The notes beneath the pieces were generated by a model. It searched no databases. It was given only the letters and a program-made list of their open reading frames with translations, and was not told the origin of the DNA. Below, in pieces: positions 9,453 through 15,195 of a DNA stretch of 23,374 nt. The DNA comes from a virus: IMG/VR virus record IMGVR_UViG_3300020452_000175, positions 1 to 23,374 of that record, one strand, 5' to 3'. Each line of letters begins with the position of its first letter. The stretch's first letter is position 1. The translations under genes were made by a program, and so were the position numbers.

Positions 9453-10518
9453 ATACTGGGTTACTCCAATCGTTGGTGAAGTTTCTTAAATACTCTATCT
9501 TATCTAGCATCTCCCAACTATCTAATACAAACTCTTCGTTAGCAAAATGCAACTTAACTTTAAGTGCGACTGCCAAACGCATAATATAGTCTCTTCTATG
9601 ATAATCATCAGGTAAAGAAAATATACTAAACATCATAATATGATCAAGATTACCTTCTTGAATCAAATACTCTAGATAAGTATGCTTTCTACCTTCATTA
9701 TCACCAGTTTGATGTGGGAAGGTATAACCCATCCTATTACAATAGTCTTTAACGGTCAAAGTTTGGAAGTGTAAATCAATATATCTTGTCTTAAATCCCT
9801 CATACTCAGCATACATTACAACATTGTCGTTGTGTTTAATCTCGACCTTACGTGAATGAATGTCAGTATCACCTAATTTCCTAAAGTATGCACCAGGCCA
9901 TTTCCTATGAGGTTGACCATCTTTTAATAGAAGTCTAACATCAACACTCATTCTAGTTTTACCAGTTCTATTAGGAGCAGCACCATGAATATGCTCCTGA
10001 GTAAACAAGATAAACTGACCCTTCTTAATATTGACTGGTTCACAGGACTTCTGACATTCCTCTTGAAGTCTAGGGTAGTCCCACTCTTTACATGCATCAG
10101 TAATTTCCCTACTATCCATAAGGTTTACTATTTGCAGAGAGTTACTATCATAGGCATCAGTAAAAGGTAACCATACAGTTCTAAGACCTAAACCATTACC
10201 AACCCATTGACCTTGATGGAATGGTAAAACAGTCCCATCCTTATCTTGATTGGGTATGTTAATTCGTATATTACCAAACCTTTGCACCAATATCTCACCC
10301 AAAGAGACATAATCCTTTAAGAGTTTATCAAAGATCTCATAAAAATTAGTATCTGCTAAATCCTTACCTATAATCTTTGCTAGTTCTCCAATCTTTTTAG
10401 CAGGAACATGCTCATGTAATAAAGACAAATCCTGCACATCAGGATAGTGTTTTTGAATCGACTCTAGAGCAATTTCTGACAGGGGATAATTTTTCGCATC
10501 ATATGTGTATCGTCTCAT
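9415..10518 (-). CDS. 2OG-Fe(II) oxygenase-like domain fused to LIC12192-type sporadic carbohydrate cluster domain
   Basis: This protein has 367 residues and two parts. Residues 1 to about 200 resemble the phytanoyl-CoA/2OG-Fe(II) oxygenase family linked to sporadic carbohydrate clusters: an LVQRFGNIRINIP strand, PFHQGQW (100-105), LRTVWLPFTDAYDSNSLQIV, GQFILFTQEHIHG (167-179) with distal His 176/178, and RMSVDVR (189-195) for 2OG binding. The metal-binding HxD motif is not seen. The first His (101) is followed by Gln-Gly, so the site reads HxG. Residues about 235-355 (KTRYIDLHFQTLTVKDYC, then MMFSIFSLPDDYHRRDYI and LHFANEEFVL) match my memory of the LIC12192 family, normally a separate protein of about 130 residues from the same clusters. 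The start overlaps the upstream 43-residue ORF by ATGA. Substrate is unknown; a glycan or sugar-nucleotide role is inferred. Confidence 0.7.
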   Translation of the reverse strand: MRRYTYDAKNYPLSEIALESIQKHYPDVQDLSLLHEHVPAKKIGELAKIIGKDLADTNFYEIFDKLLKDYVSLGEILVQRFGNIRINIPNQDKDGTVLPFHQGQWVGNGLGLRTVWLPFTDAYDSNSLQIVNLMDSREITDACKEWDYPRLQEECQKSCEPVNIKKGQFILFTQEHIHGAAPNRTGKTRMSVDVRLLLKDGQPHRKWPGAYFRKLGDTDIHSRKVEIKHNDNVVMYAEYEGFKTRYIDLHFQTLTVKDYCNRMGYTFPHQTGDNEGRKHTYLEYLIQEGNLDHIMMFSIFSLPDDYHRRDYIMRLAVALKVKLHFANEEFVLDSWEMLDKIEYLRNFTNDWSNPVYESSNMALPTTK

Positions 10519-10646
10519 CGTTTCACATCATGAGCACATCCATCACCTTTATAGTCATCGCTATCATAATATCCACCTCTAGTCCCTGCGTAAAAGGTTG
10601 CTATCACAAATGGAATAGCAGTCCATAGGAGTATGTTACCTAGCAT
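10515..10646 (-). CDS. small single-pass membrane protein, 43 residues
   Basis: This ORF is joined to both neighbours: its ATG overlaps the stop of the NifU-like gene by one base (TGATG), and its TGA overlaps the start of the oxygenase fusion by four (ATGA). Residues 3-20 form a hydrophobic helix (GNILLWTAIPFVIATFYA). A short tail rich in Gly, Tyr and Asp with a Cys at 37 follows. One-segment membrane peptides like this are common in cyanomyovirus accessory regions. I recognise no family. The double coupling is the main reason to believe it is translated. Confidence 0.65.
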   Translation of the reverse strand: MLGNILLWTAIPFVIATFYAGTRGGYYDSDDYKGDGCAHDVKR

Positions 10647-10882
10647 CACAATACCTGAACAACTCCAACACAATCAGGAATATCCATCATCACTTTCTTC
10701 TCTATACCCTGTTTCAATGTCATAGCACTCATGGCACATGACTCACATGCACCACCCAATCTTATTTTGACAAGGTTTGTTTCTTCTTCTATTTCTACAA
10801 ACTCTAACCATCCACCATCTGCCTCAATATAGGGTATAAGGTCTTCAAGAGCCTTCTTTACGTTTTCTTCTGTTAATTCCAT
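10646..10882 (-). CDS. NifU-like (Nfu-type) iron-sulfur cluster carrier
   Basis: This 78-residue protein is a complete stand-alone NifU C-terminal domain, the fold that holds a [4Fe-4S] cluster between two subunits and hands it to target proteins. The features seen are an N-terminal helix ending IEADGGWLEFV, a strand VKIRLGGAC, the cluster-binding CESC (Cys46 and Cys49), and a following helix SAMTLKQGIEKKV with a closing beta strand. The length matches bacterial and cyanophage Nfu proteins. In the phage it may support Fe-S enzymes, such as host ferredoxin or photosystem components, during infection. It sits in the sigma70-driven island close to three iron-dependent oxygenase-type genes. The next gene upstream ends eight bases inside its start. 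Confidence 0.9.
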   Translation of the reverse strand: MELTEENVKKALEDLIPYIEADGGWLEFVEIEEETNLVKIRLGGACESCAMSAMTLKQGIEKKVMMDIPDCVGVVQVL

Positions 10883-11034
10883 AATCGTGTTAATTGGCGA
10901 ACATCTGATACACCATACAATGCTTTACATTTTTGTTCTGCATCTTCTCTTAGATTAGACTCACTTACAAATTCAACTTTAGTAAGTCTATTTGACTGTA
11001 ATAAGATTTGTGCAGACCATTTAGTTTGTTTCAT
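10873..11034 (-). CDS. small hypothetical protein, 53 residues
   Basis: This gene fills the space between the 64-residue gene and the NifU-like gene. Its ATG overlaps the upstream TGA (ATGA), and AAGGAGG six bases before the ATG is the best Shine-Dalgarno sequence in the window. It overlaps the NifU-like start by ten bases. The product begins MKQTKWSAQILLQ, then has EFVSESNLREDAEQKCKALYG. The DAE...A.YG pattern recalls short cyanomyovirus proteins of unknown function that may adopt a beta-beta-alpha fold. No catalytic motif is seen. Confidence 0.75.
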   Translation of the reverse strand: MKQTKWSAQILLQSNRLTKVEFVSESNLREDAEQKCKALYGVSDVRQLTRLWN

Positions 11035-11225
11035 CCAAACCCTCCTTTACCTTTACCACAATCTAATACTTCAATGCGAGATGCAAATTGAGATGGGGTT
11101 TCAAACCAAAGTTGTCTAACCTTTTCCCAAGAATCCACTACTGTAGATTGATTGTTTGAATACACCATTTTATAATGATGTCTGTCATATGGTTTGTCAC
11201 AAGTTTGTGTAAAAGTTTTACTCAT
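11031..11225 (-). CDS. small conserved-type phage protein, 64 residues
   Basis: The product begins MSKTFTQTCDKPYDRHHYKM, continues with a VDSWEKVRQLWFETPSQF helix, and ends in a Gly/Lys tail (CGKGKGGFG). Small proteins with a DKPYDRHHYK-type segment are, as I recall, recurrent in cyanomyoviruses, but no function is established. Its start overlaps the preceding membrane-protein gene by eight bases. Its 3' end doubles as the Shine-Dalgarno region of the next gene, and the same stretch of DNA recurs, in the same frame, in the gp5-like gene. Confidence 0.75.
   Translation of the reverse strand: MSKTFTQTCDKPYDRHHYKMVYSNNQSTVVDSWEKVRQLWFETPSQFASRIEVLDCGKGKGGFG
11036..11062. repeat. 27-base exact direct repeat, copy 1
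   Basis: These 27 bases are identical to 16094-16120. Here they encode the CGKGKGGF end of the 64-residue protein and carry the AAGGAGG ribosome-binding site of the following gene. Confidence 0.85.
11041..11047 (-). promoter_or_regulatory. strong ribosome-binding site for the 53-residue gene
   Basis: AAGGAGG on the minus strand lies six bases before the ATG at 11034 and within the last codons of the preceding gene. It decides the start of the 53-residue gene. It is part of a 27-base exact repeat found again inside the gp5-like gene. Confidence 0.8.
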
Positions 11226-11442
11226 TTGAGAGTACCAAGAAGAATTTGGTTTGATCTACTGGTGCGTTCTCATAAGATGAGATCTCACCATACTGTTTGT
11301 GGTCTTTGTATCCTACCATACGACCCTTCGTATTTTGAAGAGCAGACATGAAGACTACGAAAAAGAATACTGCTGGAGCACCAATTAGTAGTCCACCTCC
11401 AATCACATAGTAAGTCAGAATTTCGAGTAGAGAGTTTTGCAT
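11218..11442 (-). CDS. small membrane protein, 74 residues
   Basis: A single long hydrophobic helix spans about residues 10-33 (YYVIGGGLLIGAPAVFFFVV), with a short N-terminus and a polar C-terminal tail containing GYKDHKQYGEISSYENAP. It is probably a one-pass inner-membrane protein. The start overlaps the upstream stop by one base (TAATG) and the end overlaps the next start by eight. I do not recognise a family with known function. It belongs to the sigma70-driven accessory run. Confidence 0.75.
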   Translation of the reverse strand: MQNSLLEILTYYVIGGGLLIGAPAVFFFVVFMSALQNTKGRMVGYKDHKQYGEISSYENAPVDQTKFFLVLSNE

Positions 11443-11723
11443 TAGTCTAGTGGTAATTCTCTGGGGTTTTCGATTAGGTCGAGCATATCAAAATGCTCTG
11501 GGTGTGCTTGTTCCATCATAAGGTAACGAGAAAAAACATACAACTCTTCTTGAGTGTATGTTATATTATTGTCCTTATTTTGATTTGCTTCTTGAGCAAC
11601 TTTTTTATCAGTACACTCTTCTGTAGATAAATCTTCAAAAGTATACGGATATCCATTTATAAAACACATTCTAACTACTTGATTTTCATACCAAACATAT
11701 TTCCAAGTAATTTTTAACTTCAT
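11442..11723 (-). CDS. hypothetical protein, 93 residues (110 if a GTG start is used)
   Basis: This is the first gene downstream of a consensus sigma70 promoter. The first possible start is GTG at 11774, directly after an in-frame TAG; the first ATG is at 11723. I prefer the ATG because the protein then opens with a plausible strand (MKLKITWKYVWYENQ), and because the GTG lies 16 bases from the nearest Shine-Dalgarno-like sequence (GAGGGAG at 11797-11791), too far for normal use. The ATG itself has no clear ribosome-binding site, so the choice is open. The product has a basic beta-rich N-terminus, a YTFEDLSTEEC segment and an acidic C-terminal helix with EQAHPEHFDMLDLIE. No family is recognised. 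Confidence 0.65.
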   Translation of the reverse strand: MKLKITWKYVWYENQVVRMCFINGYPYTFEDLSTEECTDKKVAQEANQNKDNNITYTQEELYVFSRYLMMEQAHPEHFDMLDLIENPRELPLD

Positions 11724-11849
11724 TTGCAGTTTTAATTGTGGATAGAGGGCACTCTTTCTATCTGTGTTGTACACCTAGAGATCTTTTGTACTCCCTCTGT
11801 AAAATTCGTAACCAATGGACAAAACTGAGAATCAATTGATTACTGTATC
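11724..11849 (-). promoter_or_regulatory. leader region downstream of the sigma70 promoter
   Basis: The expected transcript from the promoter at 11850-11878 has a leader of about 70 bases to the GTG or 120 to the ATG. It contains a ten-base palindrome (ATCAATTGAT, 11831-11840) and a strong purine box GAGGGAG at 11791-11797 that is not followed by a start codon at normal spacing. No riboswitch or terminator fold is recognised. Confidence 0.35.
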
Positions 11850-11878
11850 ATTATATAGTCCTTAGATACTACTGTCAA
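11850..11878 (-). promoter_or_regulatory. consensus sigma70-type promoter
   Basis: On the minus strand TTGACA (11878-11873) and TATAAT (11855-11850) are both perfect and separated by 17 bases. The TGA inside the -35 hexamer is the stop codon of the upstream oxygenase gene. This type is used for early phage transcription by the unmodified host polymerase. It should drive the small genes from 11723 downward through the NifU-like gene. Confidence 0.9.
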
Positions 11879-12459
11879 GTCTTGGCATTAAACCAGAAGG
11901 ATAATATGTATCGAGTTCCAGACTCAACCTCACTAACATGATGAAGGTATTCTCGATTTGAGAATATTAATAACTTACCAGTTTTTGGTTTAACATCATA
12001 CCATACTTCCCCATTTATATTATCAAATTGAGTATGCCCACCAATATAATTATCATTCAAATATAAAAATGCTGCAAGAACATTAGGACTAAACATCTCA
12101 GACTTATCGTAATGAGGTTTCATAAATGTACCCTTAGGCCATCTTATAACACCACAATAATCTAATTGAATATCATTAACAAATGTTTTACAAATACTGG
12201 TTACATTACTAATAGTATTTTTAAAGAGTTCATCCTTTGTTAATTTAATATCAACAGGACGTACATCTCCACCCAAATAAATTGCACCATAATCACCATC
12301 TGGTTCTGGTATCTTAGGAGAATAACTTAAAGTCTCACCAGAATTTGAATGGGTTACCGTTTCTAAAAAGGAATCATTTTCCTTCTCATGAAGATCAATA
12401 AATGGTTGACATAAAGACGGACTTAAAAACTCGTCCTCAATATACATTACTTTCTTCAT
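11875..12459 (-). CDS. 2OG-Fe(II) oxygenase, prolyl 4-hydroxylase type (copy 2)
   Basis: This 194-residue protein has the double-stranded beta-helix signature of Fe(II)/2-oxoglutarate dioxygenases. The metal ligands are His116 and Asp118 in TFMKPHYD and distal His173 in YLHHVSEV, and Arg183 in GTRYILSFWF would hold 2-oxoglutarate. A DYCGVIRWPKG strand, AAFLYLNDNYIGGHTQF and KPKTGKLLIFSN complete the family pattern. Proteins of this type hydroxylate proline, other residues or small molecules; the phage substrate is unknown. Start: an ATG four codons further upstream is possible, but the ATG at 12459 overlaps the preceding TGA (ATGA), and the resulting MKKVMYIEDEF start aligns with the neighbouring paralogue's MKKLIYTEENF. 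It is a clear tandem relative of that gene. Its stop codon lies inside the -35 box of the next promoter. Confidence 0.9.
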   Translation of the reverse strand: MKKVMYIEDEFLSPSLCQPFIDLHEKENDSFLETVTHSNSGETLSYSPKIPEPDGDYGAIYLGGDVRPVDIKLTKDELFKNTISNVTSICKTFVNDIQLDYCGVIRWPKGTFMKPHYDKSEMFSPNVLAAFLYLNDNYIGGHTQFDNINGEVWYDVKPKTGKLLIFSNREYLHHVSEVESGTRYILSFWFNAKT

Positions 12460-12950
12460 TGGTTGTACCATATACTAAGAGCAAATCTCTCACCACCCTC
12501 AATCTTACTGACCGAATGTTTATACACAGAATTTGAGAAGATAAGTAACTTACCTGTCTCTGGTTTTATCCATGCATCATCAAAGCAAGTGTACCCACCT
12601 TTAAAATCGTCATTTAAATAAAGAACTGCTGCAAATAAATCAGGTTCTTGATTGGGTCTATGTGGATCAATATGAGGGTTCATAAAAGTACCAGGAGGCC
12701 ACCTTACCACACCTGCATAATCTATAAGTACCCTTTGATCAAATGTCTTACAAATATTCGTTACTCTATCGACAGCATTATTCTTTTGAGATTCAAAGTA
12801 TATTCCATCAAGAGTTGTTAGATATGTATTACCACCTCTACTATCATCACCATAAGGTATCTCATCTGGATTTGCCCTAGATAATTTAATAAGTTCCTGA
12901 CATTCTTCTGGAGTTATAAAATTCTCTTCTGTGTATATTAATTTCTTCAT
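12456..12950 (-). CDS. 2OG-Fe(II) oxygenase, prolyl 4-hydroxylase type (copy 1)
   Basis: A compact 164-residue Fe(II)/2-oxoglutarate dioxygenase. His93 and Asp95 (FMNPHID) and His145 (YKHSVSKI) are the metal triad, and Arg155 (GGERFALSIW) is the 2-oxoglutarate residue. The shared family blocks DYAGVVRWPPGTFM, AAVLYLNDDFKGGYTCFDD and KPETGKLLIFSN align with the following gene, so the two arose by duplication. The second copy carries about 30 extra residues, mostly before the core and around the active-site loop. The gene starts with an ATGA overlap on the Cys-containing 82-residue gene and ends with an ATGA overlap on copy 2. All catalytic residues are present, so activity is likely. The substrate cannot be told from sequence. 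Confidence 0.9.
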   Translation of the reverse strand: MKKLIYTEENFITPEECQELIKLSRANPDEIPYGDDSRGGNTYLTTLDGIYFESQKNNAVDRVTNICKTFDQRVLIDYAGVVRWPPGTFMNPHIDPHRPNQEPDLFAAVLYLNDDFKGGYTCFDDAWIKPETGKLLIFSNSVYKHSVSKIEGGERFALSIWYNQ

Positions 12951-13195
12951 TCTTTATCAAACGCACTCATTGCACCATCAACAAAACCACGTCTATATTC
13001 CCACGTATCACCTCCTGTCTGCCCTCTCTTAGGGTTTATACACTTCTCATAATCTGGATCTGATTTATCTATATTATTACATACTAAACTTGCTAAATCT
13101 AGTTCACTCCCTTTAGCACCTGTCCCAGTCCAACGGTGTTCACCGTTCAACCAAGTAGCACCACATTTTTCGCAGACCCTTTGCTCGAATTGCAT
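12947..13195 (-). CDS. small protein with CxxC motif, 82 residues
   Basis: The protein starts MQFEQRVCEKCGATWLNGEH, with Cys8 and Cys11 in a zinc-ribbon-like knuckle and further Cys at about 39 and 52, followed by KRGQTGGDTWEYRRGF and an acidic tail. A zinc- or iron-binding site is plausible, but the second half of the site is not a clean CxxC. It resembles short marine-phage proteins of unknown function. It is the first gene after a sigma70-like promoter, with an expected leader of only about 20 bases and no clear Shine-Dalgarno sequence, and it ends in an ATGA overlap with the first oxygenase. Confidence 0.8.
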   Translation of the reverse strand: MQFEQRVCEKCGATWLNGEHRWTGTGAKGSELDLASLVCNNIDKSDPDYEKCINPKRGQTGGDTWEYRRGFVDGAMSAFDKE

Positions 13196-13222
13196 TGCTG
13201 GTCATCCACACGTTACTATGAT

Positions 13223-13251
13223 AATTTAGGATAAAAAATTGTGTATGTCAA
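13223..13251 (-). promoter_or_regulatory. sigma70-type promoter
   Basis: TTGACA (13251-13246) is perfect, the spacer is 17 bases, and the -10 hexamer TAAATT (13228-13223) matches TATAAT at four of six. The TGA in the -35 box is the stop codon of the nucleotidyltransferase gene, the same layout as at 11850-11878. The promoter should drive the 82-residue gene and the two oxygenases. Confidence 0.75.
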
Positions 13252-13691
13252 GCAGTCCATTCTTCATTCCATCTATTAAGAATCCATGAACTACTATTCT
13301 TTTTATCATCACCACCAATACCAAATTTAAATTCTACTCTAGGATTATCAGCATACTTTTCCATCTCTGGAGTAGTACCCCTAGTCCTATCACCACCATT
13401 ACAAAATATTACCTTATCATATATCTCAAGTGCCATCCATATTGCATCATTAGCAGTATCATCCTTATCATTAAATTCAATAGCAACATCAACACACTTC
13501 AATTCTTTAATTATAGACATCCTTTCTTCCACATTCATAAAATACTTTCCTTTTTTCCTAACTAACCAATCGTCAGAATTAACAGCAACTCCTAAAGTTC
13601 CAAGTTCCTTTGCTGCTTTGAAGTATTGAATATGTCCACTATGTAAGGGATCGAATCCTCCACTTACTAATACTAAAGTTTTTTCATCCAT
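13248..13691 (-). CDS. HIGH-motif nucleotidyltransferase (cytidylyltransferase / heptose-phosphate adenylyltransferase type)
   Basis: This 147-residue protein transfers a nucleotidyl group from CTP or ATP to a phosphorylated sugar or alcohol. The signature GGFDPLHSGHIQYF contains the nucleotide-binding HSGH (17-20). VNSDDWLVRKKG forms the next strand and loop, and the C-terminal SSSWILNR (133-140) matches the ISSTxxR motif of the glycerol-3-phosphate cytidylyltransferase and RfaE families. The length fits a stand-alone family member. The frame stays open upstream to a GTG at 13769, but the ATG at 13691 gives the family's normal N-terminus (MDEKTLVLVSGG) and overlaps the stop of the 34-residue ORF by eight bases, so I use it. 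Sugar substrate and nucleotide cannot be decided. A link with the glycan-cluster-like fusion protein downstream is inferred. Confidence 0.88.
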   Translation of the reverse strand: MDEKTLVLVSGGFDPLHSGHIQYFKAAKELGTLGVAVNSDDWLVRKKGKYFMNVEERMSIIKELKCVDVAIEFNDKDDTANDAIWMALEIYDKVIFCNGGDRTRGTTPEMEKYADNPRVEFKFGIGGDDKKNSSSWILNRWNEEWTA

Positions 13692-13788
13692 TGTATTTTT
13701 TCTTTTTAGGTTTGTCACTCTCAGTGTGCTTTTTTTTCTTTTTCTTTTTGGTTCCGTTGCCGTTACCAAGGAAGCGATATCGAGGCAT
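13684..13788 (-). CDS. lysine-rich peptide, 34 residues
   Basis: This short ORF begins at an ATG overlapping the stop of the fibre/tip gene by one base (TAATG) and ends eight bases inside the nucleotidyltransferase gene. The product opens MPRYRFLGNGNG, then has seven consecutive Lys, and another KKKK run near the end. About 40 percent of residues are Lys or Arg, so it would bind nucleic acid or acidic surfaces. The codons are A-rich (AAA and AAG), with a run of eight A residues. The exact placement between two genes supports translation. No known family is recognised. Confidence 0.6.
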   Translation of the reverse strand: MPRYRFLGNGNGTKKKKKKKHTESDKPKKKKYNG

Positions 13789-14627
13789 TATTTTGTGTTG
13801 GTATTAGGAGGACCAGAGAATCTAGGATCATTATACACCCTTTCATCAGAATCTACTTTATTTGGGTCAAAGTTTGGATCTGGATAATCTTCCCAACTAT
13901 CACCCTCATATTCTGTGATCAGTGGATTAATATCCTTTCGTTCACCATATACATGATAGAAGCAGTCAATTGGTTTGTCATCTGCTTCACTAACAATTAT
14001 AAACTCATTGTTAAATTCTACCACGTTAAGATGGAAGTGTCTATCTCCAATAGGTTGTAACTGTACAGTAATACTTTCTTCTGCAACCAAATCCTTCCAA
14101 TAATATGGTAGATCAATTCTCTCATGATCTTTTAGTCTACCTCTATGATATACTCCTACCTCTGGTCCCTCAATACAGGCATATCTAAGTCTATGACCTT
14201 TGCCTTTAGTAGGATGTTGTATATCAAAAGGTTTTGGTTTACCATCAGCAGCAGAGAATCTCGAAGCAAGTTTACCTTTATTACCACAGTCAACTGCACC
14301 AGTGAAGAAGGCATCTCCATCAACATATAATAGGTCAGTCTGTGGTCCTGAGATCTTAAGGACATTTGACATTCTGCCATTGCCCTCCATTACAGAATCA
14401 CCTTTAACCTTTACAGACATTGGTGGCAATGTTCCATCAGGATTAAAGGTATTAGCAACCATTAAAGTTGCTTCAGAGTAAGTAAACCAAGGAGCACCAA
14501 CAAGCATAGGTGCTTCAATATATGCACCACCTCTAATCTGACTAGGACCAATTCCTAAACAAGGTGCTGGTAAACCCTCACCCACAAATAAAGTCTTCTT
14601 ACATTCTATGTCTGGAAACTTAGCCAT
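13788..14627 (-). CDS. tail fibre / baseplate tip protein with fibre C-terminal module
   Basis: The first 125 residues of this 279-residue protein are beta-rich and Gly-rich, with short repeating strands (GDSVMEGNGRM, VDGDAFFTGAV) resembling a trimeric fibre stem. The second half, from KPFDIQHPT (132-140) through HRLRYACIEGPEVGVY (145-160), LPYYWKDLVAEESITVQL and FYHVYGER (about 223-230), is a module I recognise from the ends of many marine phage tail fibres and virion proteins. The last 45 residues are acidic and rich in Pro and Asp. The gene directly follows the needle-like protein with an eight-base overlap, which suggests a role at the baseplate spike or a short fibre. It lacks an S74 chaperone. 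Confidence 0.8.
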   Translation of the reverse strand: MAKFPDIECKKTLFVGEGLPAPCLGIGPSQIRGGAYIEAPMLVGAPWFTYSEATLMVANTFNPDGTLPPMSVKVKGDSVMEGNGRMSNVLKISGPQTDLLYVDGDAFFTGAVDCGNKGKLASRFSAADGKPKPFDIQHPTKGKGHRLRYACIEGPEVGVYHRGRLKDHERIDLPYYWKDLVAEESITVQLQPIGDRHFHLNVVEFNNEFIIVSEADDKPIDCFYHVYGERKDINPLITEYEGDSWEDYPDPNFDPNKVDSDERVYNDPRFSGPPNTNTK

Positions 14628-15195
14628 CTAGTCCACCCCCCCGTTGTTGATCTTCTAATAATGATTCTCCTTTAGATGGAAGACCTGTGGTTGCTCCATC
14701 AGCACAGTCAATCAATCCACCCCAAAAATTAAGAGTGTTCTGACCGATTAACTCTAACAAACCAGATGAGAAGAATTTTACCACAGAGTCACCATTAACT
14801 TCAATGGTTTTAGACTTCATATTAATCTTCTCATTAGAATCTAGGTTAATTATACCTTTATTCGCATGTAAATCAATATCTTGTGCTTCTAGTCTTATTC
14901 TACCTCTTGCTGCTCTGATAACAATATCACCTTCAGCAGCATTTAATACAAAAGCATTGTTTGTTACTGGTCTCTCCCCACAGTGTATTTGATATACACC
15001 TGGACATCTATTAATAGTACCACCCTTCTGAGCACCAGAAGATATCATAGTCATATAATGCTCAACTTCCTGACCTGGAAGACCATTCCTAAGCATTATG
15101 CCACTTAATTGATTGTTCATATTAATATGACCAAACTTTAAATGACCGTAATCATTACCCAATTCTAATGGGTTATGTACTTTTAACTTTGCCAT
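14620..15195 (-). CDS. baseplate spike needle protein (gp5/VgrG-like beta-helix)
   Basis: This protein has 191 residues. The centre, about 89-150, alternates short strands in a regular register (GDIVIRAARGRIRLEAQDID, then INLDSNEKINMKSKTIEVNG). This is the pattern of the triple-stranded beta-helix that forms the membrane-piercing needle of T4 gp5 and VgrG proteins. The N-terminal 85 residues are a distinct domain with GHLKFGHINMNNQLSG. The C-terminus is Gly-rich. In T4 the needle is the end of gp5; here it is a separate gene starting at the TAATG overlap with the gp5-like protein. It is likely to assemble below the OB-fold hub. Structure is inferred from the strand pattern, not from a database match. 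Confidence 0.75.
   Translation of the reverse strand: MAKLKVHNPLELGNDYGHLKFGHINMNNQLSGIMLRNGLPGQEVEHYMTMISSGAQKGGTINRCPGVYQIHCGERPVTNNAFVLNAAEGDIVIRAARGRIRLEAQDIDLHANKGIINLDSNEKINMKSKTIEVNGDSVVKFFSSGLLELIGQNTLNFWGGLIDCADGATTGLPSKGESLLEDQQRGGGLDG

Noticed and set aside
12460-12471. Earlier ATG for the second 2OG oxygenase
   Set aside because: Four extra codons would overlap the upstream gene further. The ATGA-coupled ATG aligns with the paralogue's N-terminus.
13692-13769. GTG start 26 codons upstream of the nucleotidyltransferase
   Set aside because: The extra residues are the shifted frame of the lysine-rich ORF and precede a normal family N-terminus.
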